The position numbers and the translations under genes were made by a program. The notes below the pieces were generated by a model. That model made no database searches, was not told the origin of the DNA, and saw nothing but the letters and a program-made list of their open reading frames with translations. 64,000 nucleotides of DNA from NCBI GenBank assembly GCA_016703605.1, contig JADJBU010000007.1, forward strand, positions 124,001 through 188,000, in the 5' to 3' direction. Of the stretch, positions 1-8,062 are shown piece by piece; within the stretch, counting starts at the first letter, position 1, and each line of letters opens with the position of its first letter. Origin of the DNA: Candidatus Villigracilis adiacens (GTDB lineage Bacteria > Chloroflexota > Anaerolineae > Anaerolineales > Villigracilaceae).

Positions 1-459
1 TCTGATTTTTTGCGGCGATCTTTTGACCAGCGCAAAGAGCGTAAACCCCAGCGCCAGCAGTCCGGTCAACAGATTGCTTGCCGTGGCGGTCTCGTGGAAG
101 TAGAACACCAGATGGTTCCGCATCCAATGGACGAAGTAGAACGGGCTGCCGATCTCGCCGGGCGACTTTGTGAAGTCGCCCTTTATTTCGACCGGAGCTG
201 AGAGCAGCGCGAAGATCAAAACAACGAGCAATACCCCGGCAAGCGCAAGTTCGCGGCGGTAGGTATTAATAAATAATGCAAGCGCCGATTTAAAGTCCCC
301 GATGGCGGGGGGCGGGGCGGCCGATTCCGCCTGCGGGTTTGGGTCCGGCTCCGGTTGAGGATCGCTCCACCGCTGACGACGCGCCCACATTAGCAGCGCC
401 AGGCTGGCTGCCGCCGCTGCCGCAATCGGAATCAGGGACCATACAGGGGTCGTTTCCAT
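1..459 (-). CDS. Membrane protein, C-terminus cut by window edge
   Basis: The reading frame opens at an ATG five bases beyond the stop of the upstream acyl-CoA dehydrogenase and runs off the left edge, so 153 residues are visible. Hydrophobic segments lie near residues 7-25, 71-88 and 129-145. Residues 32-52 form a Pro/Glu/Ala-rich linker. The segment after the second helix (FYFVHWMRNHLVFYF) faintly recalls the region following a helix in cytochrome b C-terminal domains, but this is not strong enough to name it. The tight spacing suggests co-transcription with the dehydrogenase. Function is not recognised. Confidence 0.55.
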   Translation of the reverse strand, partial: METTPVWSLIPIAAAAAASLALLMWARRQRWSDPQPEPDPNPQAESAAPPPAIGDFKSALALFINTYRRELALAGVLLVVLIFALLSAPVEIKGDFTKSPGEIGSPFYFVHWMRNHLVFYFHETATASNLLTGLLALGFTLFALVKRSPQKIR

Positions 460-464
460 GAATC

Positions 465-1634
465 CTATTTCTTCTCCAACTCCAGCCTGGAGATGACCAG
501 CCTCTGTATCTCGCTTGTGCCTTCATATATCTCGGTGATCTTCGCGTCGCGGAAGTAGCGTTCAATGGGCAGTTCCTTGCTGTAGCCCATGCCGCCGTGA
601 ATCTGCACCGCCTGGTGGGCGACGTACATGGCGGTCTCCGATGCAAATAGTTTCGCCATGGATGCTTCCAGTGAATACCGCCCGCCCGTCTGTTTGGAAT
701 TCTCCTTTGCAAGCGCGGCATTAAAGATCAACAAGCGCGACGCCTCGATCCGGGTTTTCATATCGGCGAGCTTGAATCCGGTTCCCTGGAATTGACCGAT
801 GGGCTGGCCGAACGCCTCGCGCTGACCCGCATACTGTCTGGCTGCTTCATAAGCCGCTTCGGCAATCCCGAGCGCCTGCGTGGCGATTCCGATCCGCCCG
901 GCGTCCAGCACGGTCATGGCGATCTTGAAACCTTCGCCTTCCTTGCCGAGCAGGTTTTCCGCCGGGATGCGGCAGTTTTCGAAGATCAATTCGCTGGTGG
1001 CGGATGCGCGGATGCCAAGTTTCGGCTCCTTCTTTCCACGAATCAATCCCTGTGTTTTTCCGTCCACGAGAAAGGCGCTTACTCCCTTTTGCTTCTTTTC
1101 CGGGTCGGTCATCATGAAGACAACGAAAAAATCGGCGACCGGTCCACTGGTGACCCAGGACTTGCGCCCGTTCAAAACGTAATGATCGCCGTCGCGGATG
1201 GCGCGGCTGCTCATCGTCCCTGCATCGGAGCCGCTTTGGGGTTCGGTGAGCGAATATGCGCCGATGGCTTTGCCCGAGGCGATGGGCGTCAGGAACTTCT
1301 GCTTTTGTTCCTCCGTCCCGTACTTCAGGATGCCGTGGCAGTACAACGAATTATTGACAGACATGATGACGCCGTGCGAGGCGTCCACCTTGCAGATTTC
1401 TTCGAGCGCGAGGACGTAGGCGAGCGCGTCCATGCCCGCGCCGCCATATTGTTCCGGGATCTCGATTCCCATAAAGCCGAGCGCCCCCATTTTTTTGATG
1501 GTGGCGTGGGGGAATTCGCCCGTCTCGTCGAATTCGGCGGCAATGGGCGCGATCTCTTTTTGCGCGAAATCCCGCGCGGCGTCGCGCAGCATTTTATGTT
1601 CGTCAGTCAATGGGTGGATGGGCAGGTCAGTCAC
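465..1634 (-). CDS. Acyl-CoA dehydrogenase, short/medium-chain type
   Basis: This 389-aa flavoprotein should catalyse the FAD-dependent alpha,beta-dehydrogenation of acyl-CoA thioesters in fatty-acid or branched-chain acid oxidation, passing electrons to ETF. Family marks are the SLTEPQSGSD substrate/FAD loop, IHGGMGYSKE in the C-terminal helical domain, and IYEGTSEIQR near the end, whose Glu (about residue 371) is the expected catalytic base. Length is normal. A second, diverged acyl-CoA dehydrogenase lies at 4734-5882. No ETF or enoyl-CoA hydratase gene is nearby, so the exact acyl substrate cannot be told. A TATAAT-like hexamer sits about 30 bases upstream on this strand (1661-1666). Confidence 0.93.
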   Translation of the reverse strand: MTDLPIHPLTDEHKMLRDAARDFAQKEIAPIAAEFDETGEFPHATIKKMGALGFMGIEIPEQYGGAGMDALAYVLALEEICKVDASHGVIMSVNNSLYCHGILKYGTEEQKQKFLTPIASGKAIGAYSLTEPQSGSDAGTMSSRAIRDGDHYVLNGRKSWVTSGPVADFFVVFMMTDPEKKQKGVSAFLVDGKTQGLIRGKKEPKLGIRASATSELIFENCRIPAENLLGKEGEGFKIAMTVLDAGRIGIATQALGIAEAAYEAARQYAGQREAFGQPIGQFQGTGFKLADMKTRIEASRLLIFNAALAKENSKQTGGRYSLEASMAKLFASETAMYVAHQAVQIHGGMGYSKELPIERYFRDAKITEIYEGTSEIQRLVISRLELEKK

Positions 1635-1675
1635 GAGTTCCTCCGATATTGGATGGCAGAATTATACCGTGATGA

Positions 1676-1705
1676 TTGATTCGAGGCTGCGCGATGCGTT
1701 ATAAT
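1676..1705 (+). promoter_or_regulatory. Sigma-70-type promoter for the SET/CPBP/GNAT operon
   Basis: TTGATT (1676-1681) and TATAAT (1700-1705) are separated by 18 bases and face the operon starting at 1867. The match is by eye only. Confidence 0.5.
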
Positions 1706-1728
1706 GCCCAAAGATTTAATAACTGATG

Positions 1729-1759
1729 TTACGCAGGAGCGCGCCGCGTAAGGTGAGTT
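1729..1759. repeat. Short copy of interspersed palindromic repeat (family A)
   Basis: TTACGCAGGAGC and GCGTAAGGTGAGTT arms face each other almost without a core. The arm GCGTAAGGTGAGTT is the same terminal sequence seen at 41127-41143 and, inverted, at 46699-46715. It looks like an internally deleted copy. Confidence 0.6.
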
Positions 1760-1781
1760 GACAAGAACGGATTGTGCGGGA

Positions 1782-1810
1782 TGAGACGGAACTCGTGTCC
1801 GTCTCATTTT
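1782..1810 (+). terminator. Terminator-like hairpin in the leader of the SET-domain gene
   Basis: A 9-bp stem, TGAGACGGA / TCCGTCTCA, with a 7-nt loop is followed by a T-run. It lies between the candidate promoter at 1676-1705 and the first ATG of the operon, so it could attenuate read-through. Confidence 0.5.
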
Positions 1811-1866
1811 TCGCCTCAACCCCGCCGAAACCTGACTCTCGCTTCCCGGCCTTTGCAAACCCGAAA

Positions 1867-2367
1867 ATGACCAATTCCTATTTCAACCCAAAATGCGAAT
1901 CCCGCCCGAATTCCCGCGGCGGCTGTTGCGTTTACACCCTTGCCCCGATCCAAAAAGGCGAGCTTGTCTCCCTGTGGGGCGGTACGATCCTGCACGAACG
2001 CCAGCTCGAGCCGTCCATGCCGCGCTTTACCGAGCGGGTCATCCAGATAGACGAAGAACTCTATCTTCTGACCGCCGAGAAAAAAGAGCCGAACGACTGC
2101 TTCAACCATTCCTGTGAACCGAACCTGGGACTCAGCGGCCAGATCGGGCTGGTGGCGATGCGCGATATCGAAGCCGGGGAGCACCTCACCTTCGATTACG
2201 CCATGTCTGACGGCTCGCCTTACGATGAATTCGACTGCCTGTGCGGAATGCCCACCTGCCGCCATAAAGTGACCGGCAACGACTGGATGCGCCCCGAGTT
2301 GTGGGAAAAATATAACGGTTATTTTTCGCCATACATCGCCCGCCGCATCGAAAAACTGCGGAAATGA
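1867..2367 (+). CDS. SET-domain protein with post-SET cysteines
   Basis: A 166-aa protein built almost entirely of a SET fold, the protein-lysine methyltransferase domain known mainly from eukaryotes but scattered in bacteria. Visible marks are RGGCCVYTLAPIQKGE near the start (SET-N), the SAM/pseudoknot motif NHSCEPN at residues 80-86, LTFDYA at 107-112, and a post-SET-like CLCGMPTC at 124-131. An in-frame upstream start at 1774 would add 31 residues, but these overlap a leader hairpin and lack SET similarity, so the ATG at 1867 was chosen. The gene overlaps the next one by ATGA, implying translational coupling with a membrane protease-like protein and an acetyltransferase. The substrate is unknown. 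Confidence 0.82.
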   Translation: MTNSYFNPKCESRPNSRGGCCVYTLAPIQKGELVSLWGGTILHERQLEPSMPRFTERVIQIDEELYLLTAEKKEPNDCFNHSCEPNLGLSGQIGLVAMRDIEAGEHLTFDYAMSDGSPYDEFDCLCGMPTCRHKVTGNDWMRPELWEKYNGYFSPYIARRIEKLRK

Positions 2368-2978
2368 AAAGTCTCATCGGCGAAAAACTCGACTTCGATT
2401 GGAAGATCGTCGTGATAACCGTCGCCAGCGCCCTGCTCCTGCTGGTGGACCGCTACCGCACGGTATTTGGAATCAAGTATTGGGACCGGGTCCTGTTCTA
2501 TCTCATCATCCCGCTGTTGATCGTAATCCTGTTGTTCCGTGAAAACCCGCGCGCCTACGGCTTTCAATTGGGAGATTGGAAACTCGGGCTGATATATACC
2601 CTGCTTGGCATTCTGGTCATGGCGCCGGTCATTTACTTCCTCGGGCACGGCAACCCGTCCATGCGGGGTTATTACGCAAGTTACCTGCCCGGCCTGCCGT
2701 GGACGACCCTGCTCGATTTGTTCGGCTGGGAATTCTTCTTCCGCGGTTGGATCTTGTTCGGATATGCCCGCAAATTCGGTCACGACGCCCTGTGGCTGCA
2801 GGCCGTTCCTTTTGCCCTGGCGCATATCGGCAAGCCCGAGATCGAAACGCTTTCGACCATCTTTGGCGGATTCGCCTTCGGCTGGGTGGCGTGGCGGACA
2901 AAGTCATTCCTTTATCCATTCCTGATCCATTGGTTCATCGGCTCGTTTATCATCATTGTTGCCGCCGGAGTTATCTAA
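2364..2978 (+). CDS. CPBP-family intramembrane protease-like protein
   Basis: A 204-aa multi-spanning membrane protein (about five or six helices) of the CPBP/CAAX-prenyl-protease 2 family (Abi-like glutamic endopeptidases). The first family motif, normally EExxxR, appears as WEFFFRG, so the second Glu and the Arg are kept while the first Glu is Trp. The second motif is ALAHIGKP, with its conserved His, followed by a late HW pair near residue 191. The start codon overlaps the stop of the SET gene (ATGA), and the GNAT gene begins one base after its stop, so the three form one operon. Whether it is catalytically active with Trp at the first acidic site is uncertain. Confidence 0.8.
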   Translation: MKSLIGEKLDFDWKIVVITVASALLLLVDRYRTVFGIKYWDRVLFYLIIPLLIVILLFRENPRAYGFQLGDWKLGLIYTLLGILVMAPVIYFLGHGNPSMRGYYASYLPGLPWTTLLDLFGWEFFFRGWILFGYARKFGHDALWLQAVPFALAHIGKPEIETLSTIFGGFAFGWVAWRTKSFLYPFLIHWFIGSFIIIVAAGVI

Positions 2979-2979
2979 A

Positions 2980-3423
2980 ATGCCCGAGTTTGAAATCCGC
3001 CCGGCGCTTGAATCCGAATCCGCTCAAATCAAGGACTTGATTCACATGGTTGGGATCAACCCCATGGGCTTGGATTGGAGGCGTTTTCTGGTTGCCGTCG
3101 AAGGCTCGGGGCGGGTGGTCGGCTGCGGGCAGGTCAAACCTCACGGGGAAGACATCCTCGAACTGGCTTCGATTGCAGTACCGCCCGAATTTCGCGGACG
3201 GGGCATTGCGCGAAGAATCATCGAAACCCTGCTGGCGCAAAATCCGCGCCCGTTGTACCTGATGTGCGTTTCGCATAACGGACCGATGTATGAAAAGTTC
3301 GGCTTCCGCGTCCTGGATGGAAATGGGATGCCGAAATATTTCCGCCGCATCAAAAACCTGTTCGATGCCGCGAAACTGGTGCGCAGGACAGACGAGGATT
3401 TGCTGGTTATGAAGTTGGAGTAG
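2980..3423 (+). CDS. GNAT-family N-acetyltransferase
   Basis: A 147-aa GCN5-related acetyltransferase that should transfer an acetyl group from acetyl-CoA to an unidentified amine. The acetyl-CoA-binding motif A is visible as IAVPPEFRGRGIARRIIETL (RGRGIA P-loop), preceded by the beta-strand segment with VVGCGQVKPHG. The C-terminal MYEKFGFRVL is the usual motif B segment. The start at 2980 lies directly after the CPBP stop. A longer in-frame start would run back into that gene. It is the third gene of the SET-CPBP operon. Confidence 0.87.
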   Translation: MPEFEIRPALESESAQIKDLIHMVGINPMGLDWRRFLVAVEGSGRVVGCGQVKPHGEDILELASIAVPPEFRGRGIARRIIETLLAQNPRPLYLMCVSHNGPMYEKFGFRVLDGNGMPKYFRRIKNLFDAAKLVRRTDEDLLVMKLE

Positions 3424-3433
3424 AATCCCGGGT

Positions 3434-4033
3434 ATGAAAAACGCGCTTTATACGCTGGTTGGAGTGATGGCAGGGTTTGCGCTGGCTGGCTTGTTATTGT
3501 TCATCCTCCGTGCGCCGTCGGGCGAACCGATCTCGCTGCAACCCGCACCGACGAAGGAACCGATTGCCGTGCATATCATCGGCGCCGTGCCGCGCCCCGG
3601 TTTATATGAATTTGCCGAAGGCGCGCGCGTGCAGGATGCCATCAATGCGGCGGGCGGATTGCTCTCCAGCGCCAACGTCGCCTCGATCAACCTGGCGGCT
3701 TTGCTCGAAGACGGGCAGCAGCTGGACATTCCATACAAGTCTGGCGAAGAACCCTTGGCGGAGGATTCGGGCGGCGGTGAAGACGACCTAAACCTCCCCG
3801 GCGGTACCGAAGAACCGACGGACACCGGCGGCAGTGAAGACGACCTGATCAACATCAACACCGCTTCGCTCGAAGAACTGGACAGCCTGCCGGGCATCGG
3901 TCCATCCATTGCCCAGCGTATCATTGATTACCGCGACGAAAACGGACCCTTTGCCTCCATCGAAGACCTGCTGAATGTTTCGGGCATCGGTCCCTCCACC
4001 TTCGACCAGATCAAAGACCTGATCACCGTTTAG
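3434..4033 (+). CDS. comEA: ComEA-like DNA-binding protein: SLBB plus helix-hairpin-helix
   Basis: A 199-aa protein with an N-terminal membrane anchor (residues about 6-26), an SLBB domain (VHIIGAVPRPGLYEFAEG to about residue 97), an acidic Gly/Glu/Asp linker, and two C-terminal helix-hairpin-helix motifs (LININTASLEELDSLPGIGP and LLNVSGIGP). This is the architecture of ComEA, the DNA receptor at the outer face of the membrane in natural transformation. No comEC or comF lies next to it here, so a role in DNA uptake is family-based inference. It starts 10 bases after the GNAT gene and may belong to the same transcript. Confidence 0.88.
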   Translation: MKNALYTLVGVMAGFALAGLLLFILRAPSGEPISLQPAPTKEPIAVHIIGAVPRPGLYEFAEGARVQDAINAAGGLLSSANVASINLAALLEDGQQLDIPYKSGEEPLAEDSGGGEDDLNLPGGTEEPTDTGGSEDDLININTASLEELDSLPGIGPSIAQRIIDYRDENGPFASIEDLLNVSGIGPSTFDQIKDLITV

Positions 4034-4041
4034 GAAACCCG

Positions 4042-4590
4042 ATGGGATTCGATCATTTTTCCTTCATCGCGCCGATATACGCCCGCGTGACCTACTCAAA
4101 AAAAGAATTGATGCGCGAGATCGCCTCCCTGCCTGTCCGTGGACGTCTGCTGGATGTGGGCGGCGGCACGGGGCGGGTTGCGTCTGCGATCCGCGAATTT
4201 GTGGATGAAGTTGTCCTTGCCGATGTTTCTATTGGAATGTTGGCCCGGGCGCCTCGTCCTGCGCTGACGCCTGTCTGCGGCGTTTCGGAGCGGCTGCCCT
4301 TCCCCGATTCTTCCTTCGAGCGCGTCATCATGGTGGATGCCCTGCACCATGTCGAACATCACTCGCGCACAACCGGCGAAATGTTCCGCGTGCTCAAGCC
4401 GGGCGGAGTCCTCGTCATCGAAGAGCCGGATATCCGCACATTCGGCGTGAAGTTGATCGCCATTGCCGAGAAGCTGCTGCTGATGCGCAGTCACTTCCTC
4501 GCGCCGGATGCGATCATGAAATTGTTTACTGTGGGGGAGAAGTCGACCAAGTCGGTGGATGGGACGGCGTGGGTGATCGTCAAGAAGTAA
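4042..4590 (+). CDS. Class I SAM-dependent methyltransferase, UbiE-like
   Basis: A 182-aa Rossmann-fold methyltransferase. Motif I is LLDVGGGTGRVAS, the acidic end of strand 2 is VLADVS, motif II is RVIMVDALHHVEH, and RVLKPGGVLVIEEPD is the post-II/III region, typical of the Methyltransf_11/UbiE group. The substrate cannot be told. It follows comEA by 8 bases with no room for a promoter. A strong palindrome downstream separates it from a convergent gene. Confidence 0.87.
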   Translation: MGFDHFSFIAPIYARVTYSKKELMREIASLPVRGRLLDVGGGTGRVASAIREFVDEVVLADVSIGMLARAPRPALTPVCGVSERLPFPDSSFERVIMVDALHHVEHHSRTTGEMFRVLKPGGVLVIEEPDIRTFGVKLIAIAEKLLLMRSHFLAPDAIMKLFTVGEKSTKSVDGTAWVIVKK

Positions 4591-4629
4591 TTTCTATTTA
4601 TTGGCTCATGCGCAGAATTTGTATTTAAC

Positions 4630-4660
4630 AGTGACTGTCACCTGCGAGGTGACAGTCACT
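4630..4660. terminator. Bidirectional hairpin between convergent genes (family C repeat)
   Basis: Arms AGTGACTGTCACCT and AGGTGACAGTCACT form a perfect 14-bp stem around a GCG loop. Almost the same sequence lies at 43559-43589, also between convergent gene ends, so it is both a repeat and a likely two-way terminator. Confidence 0.6.
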
Positions 4661-4733
4661 TGCGCTTCATTACCAGGAGCAATTCTGACCGCAGACCGCC
4701 AACCATAGCCCGCCGTCTGCGGTCGGTTTATGC

Positions 4734-5882
4734 TTATCCTGCCAGCACATGCCTCGAAATGACCAGACGGTTGATCTCGCTTGTCCCTTCGCCGATGGTC
4801 ATCAGCCTAGCGTCGCGGTACATGCGTTCGACGTTGTATTCGCGGCTGTAACCATACCCGCCGTGGATCTGGATCGCGTCATAGATCACGCGCTCCGCCA
4901 TTTCGGTGGCGTATAGTTTTGCGATGGCGGCTTCCTTGCTGTAGGGACGTCCCTGATCCTTGAGCCAGGCGGCTTTGTAGCAGTACGTCCGCGCCAGTTC
5001 GATCTCCACTTCCATGTTGGCGATCTTGAATTGGATCGCCTGAAAATCTGCCAGCGACTGGTTGAACGCCTTGCGTTCCTTTGCGTAGGAAATCGCCGCT
5101 TCCATCGCGCCGCGCGCCAGACCGAGCGAGATCGCCCCAATGCTGATGCGACCGGCATCCAGCGTGGAGAGTGTCTGCTGCAAGCCGCGCCCTTCGGGAC
5201 CGATCAAGTTCCCCAGCGGCACGCGCACGTTGTCGTAGGAAACGGCATGAGTGGGGGAGCCGCGCAAACCCATCTTCTTTTCGGCGGGGTGAATGGTGAG
5301 ACCTTTTGAATCGGTGGAGACAAGGATCATACTCAACGACTTCGAACCGCCTTTGGGGTCGGTGCGGACAAGGGTGATGATGTACTCCGCGATGCTGGCG
5401 TTGGTGTTCCACATCTTCGCGCCGTTGATGACCCACTCGCTGCCGTCCTTTTCGGCGCGGGTGGCCACGCCGCCCTGAATGTCGGAACCGGCTCCGGGTT
5501 CGGTGAGAGCCAACGCCCCGAGTTTGTTCCTGCCGCTGGCAACGATGGGCAGCCATTTCTTCTTCAACTCTTCGCTGCCGTAGAGAGCGATCGGCGCGGT
5601 ACCCAGCCCGTTATGCGCGGTGAACGCCAGGGCCGTCGAGCCGCAGCCCCAGCCGAGTTCCTCCATGGCGATGACGTTCGAGATCATATCCACGTTCGAG
5701 CCGCCGTACTCCTCGGGGATGCTCATGCCGGCCAGCCCCACCGGTCCCGCCTTGCGAAACGCCTCCCAGTTGAATTCCTCTTTTTCATCCACTTCGCGGG
5801 CTTTGGGTCTTAACTCCTTTTCCGCATATTCATGGACGATCTTCTTCCATATCTTTTGTTCTTCATTCAGGTCGAAATCCAT
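4734..5882 (-). CDS. Acyl-CoA dehydrogenase
   Basis: A 382-aa FAD-dependent acyl-CoA dehydrogenase of beta-oxidation or branched-chain amino-acid breakdown. LTEPGAGSD, IHGGYGYSREYNVERMYRDA and the C-terminal IGEGTSEINR are the family motifs. The Glu in GEGT (about residue 365) is the expected base. It is a diverged paralogue of the enzyme at 465-1634. It lies two bases downstream of a small coupled ORF and the YwiC-like gene, so the three probably share a transcript. Confidence 0.93.
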   Translation of the reverse strand: MDFDLNEEQKIWKKIVHEYAEKELRPKAREVDEKEEFNWEAFRKAGPVGLAGMSIPEEYGGSNVDMISNVIAMEELGWGCGSTALAFTAHNGLGTAPIALYGSEELKKKWLPIVASGRNKLGALALTEPGAGSDIQGGVATRAEKDGSEWVINGAKMWNTNASIAEYIITLVRTDPKGGSKSLSMILVSTDSKGLTIHPAEKKMGLRGSPTHAVSYDNVRVPLGNLIGPEGRGLQQTLSTLDAGRISIGAISLGLARGAMEAAISYAKERKAFNQSLADFQAIQFKIANMEVEIELARTYCYKAAWLKDQGRPYSKEAAIAKLYATEMAERVIYDAIQIHGGYGYSREYNVERMYRDARLMTIGEGTSEINRLVISRHVLAG

Positions 5883-5884
5883 TA

Positions 5885-5983
5885 TTACTCCTCGTTGAAT
5901 TTTTCAAAAAGAATTTTTACCTGTTTTATTTTTTCTCCGGGTACAAAGACCCGCACCAGCCATTCGTATTTCATTTTATCCAT
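5885..5983 (-). CDS. Possible 32-aa small protein coupled to ywiC-like gene
   Basis: The ATG overlaps the stop of the YwiC-like gene as TGATG, the usual arrangement for translational coupling. The frame ends two bases before the acyl-CoA dehydrogenase start. The peptide is short and basic/acidic (core WLVRVFVPGEKIKQVKILFE), with no recognised domain. It could be an untranslated spacer; the overlap is the main support. Confidence 0.3.
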   Translation of the reverse strand: MDKMKYEWLVRVFVPGEKIKQVKILFEKFNEE

Positions 5984-6813
5984 CACGCGCCCCAGCAAAT
6001 TATAAAAAATACCGTCCACATTATACTGACGATTAATTGGCGGACGCCGATGCGGGTCGGCTTCCAGCCCACGGCGGGCTTGAAAATACCCCACAGCGTT
6101 TCGAGCCACTGGATCAGAAACGGGATGAAGACGAAGGTTGGGATGAGGGCTGCCCAGCCCAGCATGATGGTCAACCCCAGGTTGAAGGATGTGTACAACA
6201 AAGCCCGCCTGCCCAGACGGAGCCAATCGCTTCTTCCCTGACCTCGCGCCTGCTCCGGCGATATGTCCCTTTGACCCAGCCGGAGGTAGGCGTACACGAT
6301 ACTTGCCGCCGATTGAAGCCAGCAAAACAGCCACAACCACCAACCGGCTGGATGATACTGCCCGATACCGACCCAATACGCCGCTGGCGCGGTCAGCGCG
6401 AGGACGCCCGTGGCGATGACTTCAACGCCCGCCTGCCTGCGCTCGGCGCGTTTGCTCACCAGCCACAAATGCCAGGCAAAGACGGGTATCCCTGGCGCGG
6501 CGAGATAGAGGACGTAGCCGAAGCCTTCGAGGATAAGCCCGGTCAATGCCAGGGCTGAGATTAAGCCATAGACCAGAGTCCAGAACCGGGCGGCGGGAAG
6601 ATCCGCAGCGGAGCGCCGTCTGCTCAGGGATTTGACCGCCACCGTCAGCGGCTGGCGAATCAAGAAGGCAGACATCGCCGCGATGAACAGGTTGAACGCG
6701 GCGTAATTGAAATTGCCGCCCGCAAAGAAGCCGACCAGCAGAGGGCTGAAAATAAAGACCCATGAGCCGTGATCCTGCGGCAGGGCGATCTGACGTTTGA
6801 AATAATTTCGCAT
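5983..6813 (-). CDS. YwiC-like family membrane protein
   Basis: A 276-aa polytopic membrane protein. The N-terminus MRNYFKRQIALPQDHGSWVF matches the start of the YwiC-like family, which has a conserved (K/Q)(E/D)HG(A/S)W motif followed by several helices. About eight hydrophobic segments are visible. The family has no settled function. A longer in-frame start at 6909 would extend into the divergent promoter region, so the ATG at 6813, directly before the conserved motif, was chosen. The divergent neighbour is a cyclophilin. Confidence 0.78.
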   Translation of the reverse strand: MRNYFKRQIALPQDHGSWVFIFSPLLVGFFAGGNFNYAAFNLFIAAMSAFLIRQPLTVAVKSLSRRRSAADLPAARFWTLVYGLISALALTGLILEGFGYVLYLAAPGIPVFAWHLWLVSKRAERRQAGVEVIATGVLALTAPAAYWVGIGQYHPAGWWLWLFCWLQSAASIVYAYLRLGQRDISPEQARGQGRSDWLRLGRRALLYTSFNLGLTIMLGWAALIPTFVFIPFLIQWLETLWGIFKPAVGWKPTRIGVRQLIVSIMWTVFFIICWGA

Positions 6814-6984
6814 CGCCGCAAGGATACAGGAAAAAGATGCCGCACGCAAGTGGGTATAATTGACCTTATCGGTAACAAGGAAAACGTCCCGCAGGTTTGC
6901 GTTTTGCATTTGAGTCGCGTCAAAAAAACCTTCAGGACGGTGATTTCCGATGGAGCCTAATGAGAAAACACAGGAGAGATTTGC

Positions 6985-7677
6985 ATGTCAAAAAAGAAAC
7001 TGGTCAAGAAAAAAGAACAAGCCGTGACAATGGAGCGCTATATTCAATACGCCGCGGGTGGGGTGGTGCTGTTGGTGCTTGGGTTTTTTGCCTGGCAATA
7101 TGCCCCGAAGCAGGGCGCGGTCGAACAGACTTCGCTGGTCTGCGAACAGTTTGCAGGCATCCGCGCCGCCGACCAGTACGAATCCGCGCCGCCGATGGCG
7201 GTGGATGCGAATACGAACTATTTTGCGAACTTCACCATGGAGAACGGCGGGACCTTCAAGGCGCAGCTTTACCCCGATAAGGCGCCGATCACGGTCAATA
7301 GTTTTGTCTTTCTATCCTGCCAGGGATTCTTCGAGGGTTTGACCTTTCACCGCGTGCTGGAAGGCTTCATGGCGCAGGGCGGCGACCCGACCGGCACGGG
7401 CATGGGCGGACCCGGCTACCAATTCGTCAACGAAGACAGCGACCTGGTCTTCGACAAGGCGGGCGTGCTGGCGATGGCGAACTCGGGACGCGATACGAAC
7501 GGAAGCCAGTTCTTCATCACCTTCGATACGCAGGATTTCCTGAACGGCAACTACACCATCTTCGGTCAGGTGGTCGAAGGCATGGATGTGGTGAATGGCA
7601 TCACCCGCCGCGACCCGGACCAGGCTCCCGCGTTCGAGGGCGACAAGATCATTTCGATTGTGATCTCGGAAGAATAA
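6985..7677 (+). CDS. Membrane-anchored cyclophilin-type peptidyl-prolyl isomerase
   Basis: A 230-aa protein: a lysine-rich N-terminus, one transmembrane segment (about residues 20-35), then a bacterial cyclophilin domain that would catalyse cis/trans isomerisation of prolyl bonds outside the membrane. Family marks are LTFHRVLEGFMAQGGDPTGTG (catalytic Arg and the FMxQGGD strand), GVLAMANSGRDTNGSQFFI and YTIFGQVVEGMDVV. A good AGGAGAG ribosome site lies before the ATG. Confidence 0.92.
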   Translation: MSKKKLVKKKEQAVTMERYIQYAAGGVVLLVLGFFAWQYAPKQGAVEQTSLVCEQFAGIRAADQYESAPPMAVDANTNYFANFTMENGGTFKAQLYPDKAPITVNSFVFLSCQGFFEGLTFHRVLEGFMAQGGDPTGTGMGGPGYQFVNEDSDLVFDKAGVLAMANSGRDTNGSQFFITFDTQDFLNGNYTIFGQVVEGMDVVNGITRRDPDQAPAFEGDKIISIVISEE

Positions 7678-7700
7678 TAAAAACCCATAAGAGCTTATTA

Positions 7701-7775
7701 ACCACGAAGGACACGAAGTACATAAAGGGTGAGGGATTTCTTTTTTTTCTTCGTGACCTTTGTGTACTTTATGTT
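7701..7775. repeat. Inverted repeat of the CCACGAAGGACACGAAG type
   Basis: ACCACGAAGGACACGAAG and, after about 30 bases, TTCGTGACCTTTGTGTACTT form imperfect arms. Related arms occur at 27648-27832 and, in the CCACAGAGACACAGAG form, at 42347-42415. It may stop transcripts after the cyclophilin gene. Confidence 0.5.
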
Positions 7776-7792
7776 AAAAAAAGGAGAGATCC

Positions 7793-8029
7793 ATGCCCGA
7801 ACGGACCTCACGCAATGAAACGCACGGGTGCATCGTGTGCGGAAAACTGCATCAACTCCTGGTTGTCTATGAAGCGGATGGGCGTTTGTTCGATTTCAAG
7901 GTGATGAGCGAGGGCGGGCGGAAGGCGGCGCACCCGACCCGTCCGCTGGCGGCGTGCGAAAAACATGCAGCCGCCGAAGTGGAGGCGGCTGTAAAACGCG
8001 TGTATGGGGAGCGGGAGGAGGAGGATTGA
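7793..8029 (+). CDS. Small hypothetical protein with CxxC/C-x3-H motif
   Basis: A 78-aa protein preceded by a strong AAAGGAGAG ribosome site. GCIVCGKLH near residue 12 and ACEKH near residue 54 could supply Cys/Cys/Cys/His ligands for a single zinc site. The C-terminus is an acidic, Glu-rich helix. No named family is recognised. Its stop lies 33 bases from the end of a convergent large membrane-protein gene. Confidence 0.6.
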   Translation: MPERTSRNETHGCIVCGKLHQLLVVYEADGRLFDFKVMSEGGRKAAHPTRPLAACEKHAAAEVEAAVKRVYGEREEED

Positions 8030-8062
8030 TGGAAGGGAGTCTGACATCTCCTGATGTTGGGC

